From Manis javanica (Eukaryota > Chordata > Mammalia > Pholidota > Manidae): a stretch of 64,000 bases of DNA. Position numbers and translations under genes: made by a program. The stretch spans positions 35,964,001 through 36,028,000 of the forward strand of contig NC_133158.1 in NCBI RefSeq assembly GCF_040802235.1, written 5' to 3'. Positions 47,696-60,690 of the stretch are shown here, piece after piece; position 1 is the first letter of the stretch; the number at the start of each line of letters is the position of its first letter. Below the pieces are notes generated by a model, which did no database searches, had not been told where the DNA came from, and was given only the letters and a program-made list of their open reading frames with translations.

Positions 47696-49039
47696 GTATG
47701 AATAATATCCTCAGAATGAAGATATTAATGATATAAAAAAGAACTGACTGGAGATCTTAGAAATGAATAATGTATCTATTAAAAGAGAAAAACCAAGAGA
47801 TGAAATGAGTATCAGAATAGATACACCTGAGAAGTAAATCAGGGCGCTGGAAGGTGGCAGCCAGGTGTTGTCCAGCACACAGCACAACAGAGCACGCGGT
47901 CAAGTCAGAGGCAAAGGTAACAGATGTGGAAGACAGACTATTGCTCCAGCTCCTGTCCTGTGGAACCCCCAGAGGAGAGAACAGGTAGAAAGGGAATGAA
48001 CCAACCAAAGAAATAAAAGAATATTCTTCAGAGTTTTAGAAACACAGGAATTTTCATACACTGATTATGAGTCTTGACTTGATTGTGAGTTTAAACATAC
48101 TGAGTGCAGCACAGGATGATTGAAAAACTATCCCACAACCTAGACACACTGGTAAGATTTCAGAACATCAGAAATCTATTTTTTTTTAAACCTGAACACT
48201 TAGAAAAAGTGGGTCATCTACAAGCAAACAATTCAACTAGAATCAGACTTCACACGTGGACCACTGGTGCTTTAAGATCATAATGCACTATCTTCACAGT
48301 TTGTAAGAAAATTGTAAGTAGATTTCTGTATCTTAGACCAGCTAACATCTAAGTGCAGGGAAAATGAAGTTAATTTTAGATACGTGATTACTGAAAATTT
48401 ATCACTTACAGACTCTTTCACAAGACTTCACAGACTCTTTCCTCAAGAATCCTTTTAGGAACAATTCAGGCAAAATGAAAATGAATTAAAAGAATAAAGA
48501 ATAGTAAACCAAAAATAAATAAGTAACATTCAGAACTAAGTCTAAATAACTACTGATGCATAATGTCCAAAAATTAAGAATGATCTGGAACTAGAACCCT
48601 AGACAATTTTAACGCGGAAGTCATGGGGTGGCAGCAATGAGGAGGAAGGAAAAGTGTGCTGGGTTCCTGTCTTCTGAAGGCCAAAGAAAGAAAGACTAAT
48701 TCTAATCTACAGGGAGAAAAATAAAAGTCTAAATACACATTTAAAATTTAGCAAGTAGTGACAGCATATACGTATTTCCAAGTTACTAACAGGGGTCATG
48801 GAAGAGAGACAAATAGTGGACCCAGCAAAGGCCAAGACATGGTAGTTTGTTACAAGAAAAAGTCAGTCACTGGTCAGTGAAGGCAGAGGGCTTCATCCAC
48901 TCATCCAACATTACAGACAGTATAGCACAGTGTGAGGAGGGAGCACAGACGAGGGAGCCCGACAAGGCCGTAGGAAACACCAGCAAGAAAAATCAAAGCA
49001 AGGCAAGAGATAAAAAGGAACTAGACCTGGAGAACATGA

Positions 49040-49385
49040 TGCCCCATGAAAGACACTGGATCCAAGCAAGCACACCTGCTGGAGGATTCCACTTGTGTGA
49101 AATGTCCAGGACAGGCAACTCTACAGAGACAGAAAGTGGACAAGTGGTTGCCAGGGGGTGGCAGGAGGGTAGAACGGGTGTGTCTGCCGATGGGGGATGA
49201 GGATTCTTTTCTAGTGATGAAAACATCCTACAATTGACTGAGGTGATGGTGGCCGACTGAATATCAGAATAAACAAAAACCACCACCACCACCACCACCA
49301 CCACCACACTGAATTGCACACTTTAAACAAGGGGATGTTGACATAGGATTACATACCCCAATAAAGATTCTTTTCAAAAGGAACT
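49040..49385 (+). repeat. L1 3' end (L1MB-like) with a CCA microsatellite
   Basis: 'tccacttgtgtgaaatgtcc', 'gacaagtggttgccaggggg', 'gatgaaaacatcctacaatt', 'tgaattgcacactttaaaca' and 'ccccaataaag' follow an L1MB-type 3' UTR. (CCA)n at 49279-49306 has expanded at the usual 'aaaaaccactgaa' site. Confidence 0.85.
49279..49306. repeat. (CCA)n microsatellite
   Basis: About nine CCA/CAC units inside the L1 3' UTR. Confidence 0.95.
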
Positions 49386-49429
49386 TAGTAGAGTGCTACT
49401 GCAGACAGGATAGGTAAGGCCAACTTATA

Positions 49430-50640
49430 TAGAGTGAAATAATGATATGCTGATGTATACGTACACGTACACCAGCGTACAGCGAACTGCCCCCGAGTAT
49501 CTCAGCATACCGGGGCCTTCAGTCCACGACCACTCCTGCCCAGAGGCAGGGGCGTGGCTGAGTTCCCATGGGTCTCCCCTCCACCGGGCATCCGGTTCCC
49601 GCTCTGTGCCCAGGTGCCTCCGGCTCTGCATGAAGCCCGCTCTTTGGGCAGACCTCCTGGAACCACTGACGCTCTTCCTGCTCAGAGGTGGCCGTCCCTT
49701 CTCTCCGTCTAACTCACCCATTGCACCTTCTTCCGGTCAACCCTTGTCCAAGGGCTGATTCTGGGGGAAATAACCCAAAGAAAACCAGAGCCAGAGTTGA
49801 CATGGGGTGTTTACCTTGTGATTTCAATGTGAAAATTGATTCTTTCCTATATATCTCACAGAATTTTCATGTGTTTTGCAAAGTTGATCTCTTTCTACAC
49901 ATTTCATCTATAACATCAACATGGCAGGTATTTATAATTCATACCTAGCAATCTAAGGTTGGTTCTGAGAGCTGTGACCCATTTTTTTCAATCATGAACT
50001 CACCCACTATTTGTGTACCCATTACAGAGTTAAAACCCAGGAGTGAAGGAAAAGTTAAACAACAACAATAAAAGTTAACGTTTCTCACCAGAAATGTAAA
50101 CAGAATATTTTTAATTTTTAAAATATCATATATTTACACCTCTCAGGCATAAAGAAATGGTAGGGGTAGGGACAACCTGGCTTGAAACTACAAGGAATTT
50201 TTTTTCAGTGACTGATGGAATCCAGAGATCAGTCAGCCAACATCCTCATGTCACAGACAAGGAAACTGCCATGAGGGAAGGAAGTGACCCACTAACCGTC
50301 GGCCAACCTCTCAGGTCTCTCACATTGAGATGAATCTTGTCCCCTAAGCAAGCAGTCGCCTGAGGTGGTGGCACTTTTAGCCAATGGCCTGTCACAGCCC
50401 AGCATGAGCGGCTATCCTTTGCCTGTCGGGGCTGTTGGGCAAGTCCCTCGCCTAACGCACCAGAACTGTGATTTTGGAGTCATACCTCATTTTGGACCAA
50501 AGACCTGCTAACTGTGGAAGGCTCTAGGGGACTTCTGCTACTAGTCCTGAAGGACCTGCCGAAAGAGCTGCAGGTTCTGAAGATTTTGCATAGGGAACAT
50601 TAGCACTGATTCAACATTGGGGAAATACACGTGCCATCTT
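49430..50640. other. CpG-containing unique stretch, no gene recognised
   Basis: 49470-49760 is GC-rich and has several CpGs, in contrast to the AT-rich L1 next to it. A palindrome-like tacgtacacgtac lies at 49457. Open frames on both strands resemble nothing I know. A MIR-like piece lies near 50225-50300. Confidence 0.3.
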
Positions 50641-50649
50641 TCATGGAGG

Positions 50650-51460
50650 CCACTTTACAAGGGGCAGGACTCATGGGCACACTGAAGCTCCAGCTTGTTA
50701 TTTTTTAGAAATCCATCACCCTACTTCCTAGTCACAGTCCATACATGGGATGGGGTCACCTCAGTCATTCGTGAACATGTATGAAAACCTCCTAGAACTG
50801 GTGATGCTCCCACACCTCATCTATGATTACGTTTGCCTTCTTCCAATCCAGGAAGGGGAGGTTCCCAAGGCCAATGGTCAACAATTTAGTCAATCATGAC
50901 TATGCAGTGAAGCCCTCACAAAAGCTCTGAGAAGAGCTCACTCTCTCGCTCTCTGCTCTGGCTTCCTGCTCTGCCGGTGGGATCCTGCTCCTTGGTCGAA
51001 GAGAGCTCCTGTGCTGGGGGAGCCAGAACACCTCCACGCGCCACCAGGCCAGGCCCCAAGCTCCGTGAGGATAGACGCTCCTTCCTTTGGGACCTTGCCC
51101 TTTGTCTCTCTTCACCTGGCTGTTAACTTGTATCCTTCACAGTATCCTTCATTAAACTGGTAAACATGTTTTCCTGAGTTCTGTGAGCTGCTCTAGCAAA
51201 TTAAAGGAACCTAAGGGGAAGGTTAGGGGAACCTCCACTCTGTAGCCAGTAGGTCAGAAGCTCAGGTAACTGCCTGGGGCCTGTGACCGGCATCTGGAGT
51301 GGGGGTGGAGGGCAGTCTTGTAGGACAGAGCCCTTAACCTGGGAGTCTGGTGCTGCCTCCAGGCAGAAAGCATCACAATTGAGGTGAGTTCTCCAACACC
51401 CTGCTGGTGTTCGAGAATTGCTTGGTGTTAGTATGTGTGGGAAGAACCCCTCCCACATAC
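50650..51460 (+). mobile_element. LTR fossil (probable ERVL-type), solo
   Basis: The order 'tttgggaccttgccctttgt', 'aacatgttttcctgagttct', 'gggtggagggcagtcttgta', 'acaccctgctggtgttcgag' and 'aattgcttggtgtta' is familiar from an ancient mammalian LTR. It is broken and no internal retroviral sequence was seen. The family name is not certain. Confidence 0.55.
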
Positions 51461-51857
51461 TTACACACATTGGAATTGGGCCCAGGTACCTGAATGAAGT
51501 TATACTGTTACTACTCTATATAACATCGTTACTGTTAAACATATATGTAGGGAAAAAATACTATTGCATTTGGTGTCAGGATGTTGCAGAGGCCTTCTAG
51601 CTAACAGCCCTGGGTCTCTGTTGCTGTACGTTCAATAAAACGGCATTTCCTAGGCCAGTGCAGGAGATGGACTTTGTGTTCACACTGGCCATATGCACTA
51701 CTTCACCCAATTAATCTGAATTAATAAGGATTTATCTGTTTAACAAGCACCTGGCATTAGGATGTTGATATGATACTGCTAATCAAAATACAAAAATACA
51801 TATATATTGCAAGTGATATGTGATGGCCTAGAAATTAAATGAGCCCCATACCTTTTT

Positions 51858-51880
51858 GTGTGTGTGTGTGTGTGTGTGTT
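51858..51880. repeat. (GT)n microsatellite
   Basis: About 11 GT units. Confidence 0.95.
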
Positions 51881-53604
51881 TTGGTAGGGGCAGGGCGTGT
51901 GACACAGCAGTGAGGACAGAGCAGCAGACTAGCAGCCGGAAGGCTGGGCTTTGCCACACACAGGCCCTCCTATCCACCTCCGTGAGATGGGGGTCTTCCT
52001 CACAGGGCGGCTGCGAGGCTAAACAGAACAGTGTACGAAATGGGGGTGAAAACAGCGGGGAACTTCTCTCATCTAAGAGTCCTTTTGCTATTTCTGATAA
52101 AAGCTGATACGGGGGAGGGAGGGTTGACCCACTACTGCTCAACTCTTATGATTTCCTCCCGCCCAAAGCTTCAAGAGAAAACTATGCAGCACCAGGTCTC
52201 AGCAGGGGCCTCCCCCAGAGACCTAGCAGGCCAGGCTCGTGGAAGATAAAACCTGCAAAGCTTAAAGGCCAAAGATGCGAGCAAAGAAAGGAGACAGTCA
52301 ACACCATGGGGGGTGACAGAACCGGCCAAGTGCTAGAGGCCTTGCACGCTCTACTTCCTGCTACCAAGCCCAAGCGGGGTGGAGTCACCGCCCCGACCTG
52401 GTGCTGGGGGCGAGACCCTTGCCTATCTTACACAGAGAACCCTTTATGGGTAGGTGAGACAGAACCTCTCTTCCTGATTTCACCTGGAGGGCACCAGATC
52501 AGTGAAGTGAAGTGCACAAGGCCAGCTAGGGGACCAGGCTGGGAAGCCAAGCTTCCTGAGTTCCCACACCACCCTCTCGCCCAGGTGGTCTGCATACCAG
52601 CGTCAGATGATCCACTCTGGGCCAGGTCCTTAAAGGTAGGGGGTTTAGGTGAAGCAAGCTGGAAGGGTGATGTCAGGTGCCCAAGACACTGTGGCAGAGC
52701 CGAGATTTTAAAGGGGTGCCATGTGGCTCTAATACTGGCCCTCTTTCCACCGTTTTTCCACTACCCACACTGCCTCTGGACTGTCAGAAACCTCGGGAGA
52801 CAAGGCTCACTTACAGTGAGGATGGCTGTCAATGGCATCAAGAAGACATCTCTGCCGACAACCAGCGTGACCTACAACTTCCCGCTTATCTAACAGCCCT
52901 TTGCCATTTCTGCTCAAAACTGAAAAGTCAAACCAAATTTATCCAAACAGAAAAAAGCACATAAGCAAAAACCCAGGGGCCTGACTGGAAGGGCTGAGGG
53001 TGCAAACATAAAAAGAAGCTGTTTGCTTTTACCCCGCCCCTGCCTCCTCTTTTGGAAGTGCCTACAATTTGAAAGTCTAGCAGCTACACAAAGAAAGCTG
53101 ACTTGTAGGGCCAAGGGAAGCCTGAGAGCCAAGGCCAAAGGTCCTGAAACCCGGAGGCCCAGGGCCAAGGGCATAAGCCTTACCTCTTAGAAGGAGAGAT
53201 CTGGCAACATCCCCTGATACTGATATCAGGGCCTGATAGTGAGCTGAAAAAAGCAGGTACAACTCTACAAGGCTAACCTGTGTGTGTGGACTGAGGCCTG
53301 TGTCCCCAGTGATTGCAAAAACGAGTTTACATAACAGGCCTTTGTGTTGTCCCAGATAAGCGTGAGCAGAGGAGCCCTCAGAATGGTTTAAGGATTGAGT
53401 ACTGGCTGGGATTTCCTGGGAGACAGTGAGGAGGGGAGGAGCCACAGGCGCCCAGGGGCGAGTTAAGAAATCATCTGTCTCATCTGGGGAGGAAAACGGT
53501 AATACCACCAATAATAAAATTAGTCCTTATTATTTGCAGTCCCTTGGTTTCATTCACAATAGCACTTCCAGAATAGATGTCTCTTCTTAGAGGGTTTTAG
53601 GTAG

Positions 53605-53705
53605 CTTGGGGAATAAAAATGGGAGACTTTTTACTGTGTCCTTTTGCGTCTCTGAAATGCCAAAATTCTGGACCGTGTGGATGGGTTATCTATTCAAAAA
53701 TGTAG
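53605..53705 (+). repeat. Old L1 3' end piece
   Basis: 'gggagactttttactgtgtc', 'aattctggaccgtgtggatg' and 'ggttatctattcaaaaatg' match a common old L1 3' terminus. Confidence 0.6.
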
Positions 53706-55010
53706 AAAGGGAATTTTAAACTATTTAAGCATGTCTATAGTTTTCCAACAACCCTAAAAAGTAGGCAGAGCATGCCCACCAATGGAAAAAGTACTGGATA
53801 AGGAGACCACTCCTGAGGAGCTTGCTAACTGTGGGTTGCACCCTAAAACTCTAGATCAACTTAGTCAAGTACCAATATTGGGGAAATAATCTTTACAGCA
53901 TGTGGAAATGAGTGACTACATTTATAATTGGAGATCCTGAACATCAAAGTAAGCCTAAAAGGAATCTTTGAGGAAAAAAGCCTTCTAGGAAGGAAATTCA
54001 AGATTCTTACACCTTTGGCTTTAAAGTTCATTTTGGAAGTTAAATGAACATACCTTAAAAGTGTTAAAATGTTTATAAATGTTAACCTATTACATTAACT
54101 TTTATTACATGTATTAAGCAATAAGATTGAGGTTTTAAAAAGTTTTACCATTTTGGTACGATTCAGATAGGAAAGTAACTCCAATTTCTTTAAAAACTCA
54201 ATGAGAATTTTAGATTCCCTAGAACGTAATTATAAAATAAGCAGAAAACTGTTTCTTTGCAAATGGGAAATTGAGGTCAACTTAGTATCAACTGTCTCAT
54301 GGCATTGTGACTAATGGCGTTAGGGCAAAACTGTATTTGTAGAGCAAAACAATTCAGTAGGTTCTAGTTTTATGAAGGTAGAAAACAAACGTAGTCAACA
54401 TGTACAGAGCTGGCTGTTGATGCTTCTACCTATAGTTGCTTTCCTATTAATTTACAATTCCTCTACTCTCAAATATATTAAACTTGTTTTTATAATGCAG
54501 AAAAAAAAATAGGCAGAGCAAAGATCATTAGTCCCATTTCACAAATGAGCAAGCCTGGGGCTCCAAGCAAGGAAAAAGAACTGGCCATGGCTGCGGCCAG
54601 AGCTGGACAGAAGACCCAGACTTCAGATTCCTAATCCAGTGTCCTCTTTCAGGGACTCCCCAGTTTGAAATAACAGCACCCAGATCTGCTCTCCAAGTTC
54701 AGGCTGTGTGGCTCAAACCGAATGAATCTTCCCAGGTGGCACATGGGAACCAGTCACCATATACAGAGCCTTACTAACCAGCAGAGCAGGATGTGTGAGC
54801 TGTTCAGGGCTGCCTAGATGTCCCGTTAGACCCTGAAACTCTTTGGGGTATCAACCCTTCCTGTTGATGATTTATAAAGTGTCCAAGTCCACATTCTTCT
54901 CTTCTCTCAAAGTGTGATGGGCCCAACTGCACTTTTACTAGATTCATTAACTTGCAGAATCTCAGGATCACCATTATGAACTTGGGAGAGACTCAGGAAG
55001 GCAGTCAAGT
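53706..55010. other. AT-rich intron sequence, no feature recognised
   Basis: Nothing is assigned except a possible MIR-related stretch near 54520-54620. The sequence from 53900 to 54500 is unusually AT-rich and shows no clear repeat. Confidence 0.35.
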
Positions 55011-55014
55011 GTAA

Positions 55015-55140
55015 AAATGAGCACTGGGCTTAGGAGCCAGGCAGATTCTGAGTTCAAATCCTGGTTTTGCCACTGACTAGTGTGTGGCCTTGGGCATGCT
55101 GGTCACTTCACTTATTTTGGCCTCTGTTTCCTCTGTACAC
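55015..55140 (+). repeat. MIR fossil
   Basis: 'gagcactgggcttaggagcc', 'gagttcaaatcctggttttg' and 'gtgtgtggccttgggcatgc' form a clear MIR core. Confidence 0.85.
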
Positions 55141-55149
55141 ACAAAAATC

Positions 55150-55530
55150 AGAGGTACGTATTGAACACCATGTAAGGTAGAGGGGGAGACCAACAAACAA
55201 GGTAACTTCAGGTCCTGGTAAGTGCTGTGAACTTACCCCTGAACTTATCCCATAATGGGACAGAGGGCCTGGGAGGCCAGGGAAGGCCTCTTTCTGAAGA
55301 GGTGGCATCTGCAGTAGAAGCCGAGTAGGGCAGAGTGTGACAGGCAGAAGAACAGATACAGGGCCTGCAGCAGGCATGCCTGAGGGACAGAAAGGGCTAG
55401 TGGGGCTGGAGGGCAGTGACTGAGGAGCGGTGGGAAGGAGATGAAGTCAGCAAGGCAGATGGGGGACCAGCTCTTAGGGAAGGAGCTTGGATATTACTCT
55501 GGTCATAATGTGAAGCAGCTATAGAAACAA
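55150..55530 (+). repeat. Unnamed old repeat family (as at 10900-13340)
   Basis: 'ggaaggcctctttctgaaga', 'ggagatgaagtcagcaaggc' and 'ggatattactctggtcataa' follow the same family order. Confidence 0.5.
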
Positions 55531-55929
55531 AGGGGTTTAATTAGATCGGTGATGTACCAAACTTGTATTTTTTAGCAGACCACTTCAAATAAAAACAAGG
55601 GGAGCCTCCATATAAAACTAGATAAAAAGCAGCACAGCTCCGGCTTTGTAGCTAAGGCCCTTCTTGAACCTGTGGCCTCTCGGGCTTCTGCCTTCATCCC
55701 CCAGCAGCCCCAAGCACCGGAGCTTAGCGGAGCTGGGAAACCACTGGGCCACCTCTAAGCTTCCTCAGGCTCTATGAAAGCTGGCCATACAGCGAGAAGA
55801 GGTTTAGGAGATCATGCTGAATGCTTGCTGGACCCCAGACAGGCCTTGGGAAGGTTTTTGTTTTTGTTTTTTTTTTTAACAAAATCCCTGATGTGGACAT
55901 GCTTTCTGCAGAAACAAGAGAATCTAGCT

Positions 55930-56200
55930 CATCAAAGGTACCAGTTAAAATCACACTGCTGGACCTACACAGACAGAAAACAGATCAGTGGTTGCCAGGG
56001 GCAGGGGTGAAGGGAGGACATGGACACAAAAGAACATGAGGGAACTTTCTAGGGGGAAAGAAATCACTCTACCTTGATTGTGGAGGTGGTTACAGGACTG
56101 TACACGTTTTTTCAAAACTCACAGAACTCTACGCCTAACATGGATGAAGTTTTCTGGGTATAAATTAAACTTCAATAAACCCGATTTTTTAAAAAATTCA
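55930..56200 (+). repeat. Old L1 3' end
   Basis: 'cagatcagtggttgccaggg', 'actgtacacgttttttcaaa' and 'taaattaaacttcaataaac' are L1 3' UTR landmarks. Confidence 0.75.
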
Positions 56201-56449
56201 CCTTGCTGGAAGCCACCTCAGAGGTATTTGTATGGATGAGGAAATACACTCAGAGAGCAAAACCCAGCTTGCTTCTGCTGAGTCAGCAAAGCCCAGAAAT
56301 CATGACGTGAGAGACTGTCCCCACCTGCTACTGCTCAGTTTTAATTCACAGCCTCTTCAGTGCCCCAGTTTTCAGGTGTCTCAGACTACAAAATGAGGAG
56401 GTAAGTGATTGCCGAAGGCTTTTCCCCTCCCAACAATCAGATTCTAAGC

Positions 56450-56590
56450 AGCAGTCTGGTGTAGGGGAAATATTTCAATGCTGTGGGGTCAGAAAAACTC
56501 AAAGAAAAATTCCCACCTCTGTCCCTTCCTAGCTGCATGCCCTGGGACAAGCCTGTCCTGTGTAAGGTGGGGTTAATAACATGAACACAG
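56450..56590 (+). repeat. MIR fossil
   Basis: It is a diverged MIR: 'gcagtctggtgtaggggaaa', 'cttcctagctgcatgccctg'. Confidence 0.6.
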
Positions 56591-57916
56591 CCATAAAACA
56601 GCTGACACACAACAGCCTCTCAAGAGGGGTGGTTTATAACTGCTAAGGTGTTTACCATACCCACACTGGTCTCCCGAGACTAGTCCCACCTGGCTGCCTC
56701 CTGAGAACAATCTGGAGGTGACCAGGAAGGAGGAAAGGAAATCAGAAAGTGCCTGCCCTGCACCACATAACCTGTGCTCAGGTACACAGGACACCCTGGG
56801 CTCCACCGAGGCACAGGCTCTTATCTCCCCAAATAAACAGAACACCCTGCCCCTGCCTCCTTGACCACCATCAGCACTGGGCCACCACACGCACTCGGGG
56901 CACTCGGGAGCAGGCCCACAGCTTTCGAGAGGAACACTTTCCCTGTGGCTGTTGGCACCATCACAGGGCACAACCCCATCCCCGGGCACACTACACCCAG
57001 CCCACAGCCAGTCTCTCACCACCTGCTCTTAAAGGGTGGTCCCGAGTAATGACTCAAAGCCGCCTGCCACACCTTGCTCTTTCTTTCTAGGCCAAGGAGG
57101 CCAAAAACACACAGAAACCCAAAAGCCTATTTATAAAAAGAGCCCTTCAGGCAAGGAGTTTCTGTTTCCCGTCACATCTACCCTAGAGACACTGTGGTCA
57201 TGTAAAGACTGTTGCCTTGCTTTGCCACCATTGTGGGACAGGAGGGAGGCCAACACCCTGAAATTATCCCAATTTTGCAGAAACAAAAACCTAAGTACCT
57301 TGGTGAAAACCAAACACGAGCAGGCCTCCAGCAGCGCAGGGCAGCAGGACACTGAAGCATCAGGGTTCAAGGGACTCCAACAGCCCTGGCTCACCTTCTT
57401 GAAAACAGGGAGATCACACTTGCACTGTGCTGACCCTGCCCAGTGTTCTTAAGAGCAGTCCTGGAGAGCAGGTGAACTGAAAACCAGGATCCGACAGAAA
57501 GGATTTCTTTACACCTCGATTAGGTAAAGGTGCTGAGCGAGAACAATGCTCTATCCCGGCCACGGTCTCTTACTCTGTTAGGGAGGGCTGACACTCAGGT
57601 TGAGAAACTCCGATTCATTAATCACAAATATTATTTATCACACCATGGCAGGGCAGTGTGGTAAGTGCATCCTGCTGTTTCTATTCGGAGCCATTACCAA
57701 AGCTGGTCTTCTCCCCGACCTTCCGGTATCTATGAAGTTTACAGTTTCTATTAAACTCCAGCTGGGGGAGGGAACCCAGAGCTGGCCCCAGTCGAGTAAA
57801 GTTCCACCACCAGGTCCACAAAGAGACTGCAGGGAGGCGTGGCCAGGCCGGAAATTCTGACAAAGTTTTGCCCCTCCGCTCTTAGAAGCAACTACTTCCT
57901 GATCCCTCATAGTGAT

Positions 57917-57933
57917 GGGGGGGGGGGGGGGGG
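57917..57933. repeat. G17 homopolymer
   Basis: Seventeen consecutive G on the + strand, 523 bp inside RAB43 intron 1 from the exon 1 donor. Confidence 0.97.
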
Positions 57934-58374
57934 AGGACGGGCGTAAGGTGTAGTTTTCCGTACGGGTTTCCCACCCGAGAGCCAAGCTGGGGGCTTCGGC
58001 CTCAGTGGAGGGTCAGGCCAGCCAAGCGCCCTTCTGTCCCCCGCACTCCGGGCGCTCTGTAACCTTTCAGTGGACAAGTTATTTTGGAGCGAAGTCCCCC
58101 GAGTGTGAGCCGGGGAGGGCAGACCGTCGTCTCCTCCGCACTAACCCCGGCACACACACACGCGCACACATCCCCCCAAAGCCCGAACTCTGCGGACTAA
58201 ACCTGACCCAGACCCCAAGGCCCAGGCCTGCTCCGACAGGAGGAAGGGAAAGCAGAAGCAAAAGGGATTTGCCAGAAACCTCAGAACAATCTCGGGCGCT
58301 CGCAGAGGCCTGAAGCTCAACTAGCCCCCGCCTCCGCTGAAGGAGAACCTTCCAGCGGCCCGGACCGACCCCTA

Positions 58375-58863
<489 letters not shown>

Positions 58864-58939
58864 CTAGCCTAGTCCGGCCCTCCGCAAACCTCTCAGCCCG
58901 CCCCCAGATCCGCGCCAGGCCAGTCGGTCCCTCAGGCCT

Positions 58940-59310
58940 GCCCCGCGCCCCGCCCTCGGGCCTGCCCCCGCCAAGTTCCGCCCTCCGCACCGCCCCTATC
59001 AGACTCCGCCCTCAGCACGTTCCCTGCTTGACTCCGCCCTCGGCACCTCCCACAGCACCGCCTCAGCCTGACTCCACCCTCAAAGCCTTGGGCCCGCCCC
59101 ATCCGCACGCCCTGTCAGCACACCCTAACCGACAGACTCTGCCCTCAGCACCGTCTTCAGGCCCACCCCAACAGACCCCGCCCCCACACTGGCCTCAGCA
59201 CCGCCCCCGCCAGACTTCCCCGCACAGCTCTCAGCTCCGCCCCCCGCCCGACGGCGAGCTCCGGGCTGCCCTCGGCCCTTCTACTCTCCACTCCTAGGCC
59301 CCGCCCACTA
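58940..59310. repeat. Degenerate C-rich tandem repeat in the CpG island
   Basis: Variants of a unit like GACTCCGCCCTCAGCACC recur irregularly, for example at about 59002, 59031, 59137 and 59167. Most carry a CCGCCC or CCGCCCC core. The copies are diverged and spaced unevenly, so this is a decayed minisatellite or repeated expansion of GC boxes. Confidence 0.65.
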
Positions 59311-59347
59311 CCGACTCCGCCCACAGCACTGCCACGCCCTTACCGCC

Positions 59348-59355
59348 TATTTATA
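59348..59355 (-). promoter_or_regulatory. TATA-like box on the minus strand
   Basis: The minus strand reads GTATAAATAGGCGG, a near-consensus TATA box, about 690 bp upstream of the RAB43 ATG at the far edge of the CpG island. It may serve an upstream RAB43 start or be chance. Confidence 0.3.
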
Positions 59356-59379
59356 CGGCCCTCTGTACCGTCCCGTGTG

Positions 59380-60535
59380 ACCCAGGCTTTCCTACCTGCT
59401 GCTCGCTCACACCCAGGTTCGGGGGAATGGTGAGGCTTTCTGGGCCTGCAGGCCTGGGGTGACGACCACGGCCGTGTCACCTCAATAGGGCCAACAATGC
59501 AGAATCCCTGTAGCAGGATGGGCTAGGTGGTAACATTTTCCCACACTGAGAAAGAGAAAGGCCTGGCAGCACACTGCCAGGAGGGACAGAGGTGGCTTCA
59601 GTGAGGTGTGACCCCCCTCAGGACTCTGGGGAGAGGGGAATCATCCCCACTGGGAAGGCTAGGTCACGAGGAGTTGGAGATCCCAAATCCAAAAGGCGGC
59701 CTCGCAGTGGTTGAAGCAGGTTGAAATAGCCCACGATAGGCTGGCTCATTTGCAGTTATAGGCCCAGCTGAGGGAACACACCCAGCCAAAAAGCACCAGA
59801 TTGGCCTGAAGCAGAGGGACGAGGGAGGGTCGAGGCAGTTCTGTGGACCAGACCAGCTTCCTGATGGCCCTATTGAACCGGTGGGGTGGGTGGGGGGGTC
59901 TTCAGAGAAATGAGGCCCAAAGGGCTGTCAGTAGCTTAAAATGGATCAAAGGGTACCTAAGCTCCTAAGGGCCTCCCAGCTACCAAGATGAGAATACTGT
60001 CCTCAAAGGCAGACCATGGAGAAGGTAGAGGATTATTTGTTCTGGGACAGTCTGAACTCCACTCCCAAGAGAAATCCCAACTGCACTAGCCAGGACCCCC
60101 CAACGTGCCACAGAAAAGCAATACTGGAAGCCCAGCTTTACTACATTGGACTGGAGCAGCAGGAAGGAGCCTCCATTTCAAGACAAAGCAGACCAAAGGG
60201 TATAGGATGAAAGGCTTCTGTGCGCTGGGATTGGCTCTGGGAAGGTGGAACAAGTCAAAGCCGAGCCCCAGAATACATCTGCCTCCAGCTCGGAGTGGCT
60301 ACCCACAGCACAAGGTGGAGAGGGGGAAGGGAAAGGTGAGTGAAGGAGCCAGGATGACCAAGGCTCTCACCATCGGAGGCACTGGAAAGGAAGGAGGAAT
60401 GTTGACAGCTGGGGTGGACAAGCGGCTGGATAGCTGAACTGGGCTTTCCATTGGCCTTGCCTGGAATTGCTTTAGGGTGGGGATGTGTTGGTCTGGGTAT
60501 GGATTTTTCCAGGAAGCCCAGCCACCACTTCATTT
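59380..60535. other. Intergenic, no feature recognised
   Basis: No gene or clear repeat is assigned. Short open frames lack recognisable features. Confidence 0.35.
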
Positions 60536-60539
60536 GTAG

Positions 60540-60690
60540 GGTGATGGCAATGTTCTAAAACTGGACTACTGTGAGGGTTGCATGACTCAGAACATTTATT
60601 AAAATTCTCTAATTGTACACTTACAGTGGATGGATTTTATGGTATGTAAATTATATCTCAATACAGCTATTGAAAGAAACACCAGCATTT
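60540..60690 (+). repeat. L1 3' end (L1MB-like)
   Basis: 'taattgtacacttacagtgg', 'atggattttatggtatgtaa' and 'attatatctcaatacagcta' follow the L1MB 3' terminus. Confidence 0.8.

Noticed and set aside
49447-49758. 103-codon frame and antisense partner in the CpG block
   Set aside because: No similarity that I recognise; not enough to call a gene or retrocopy.
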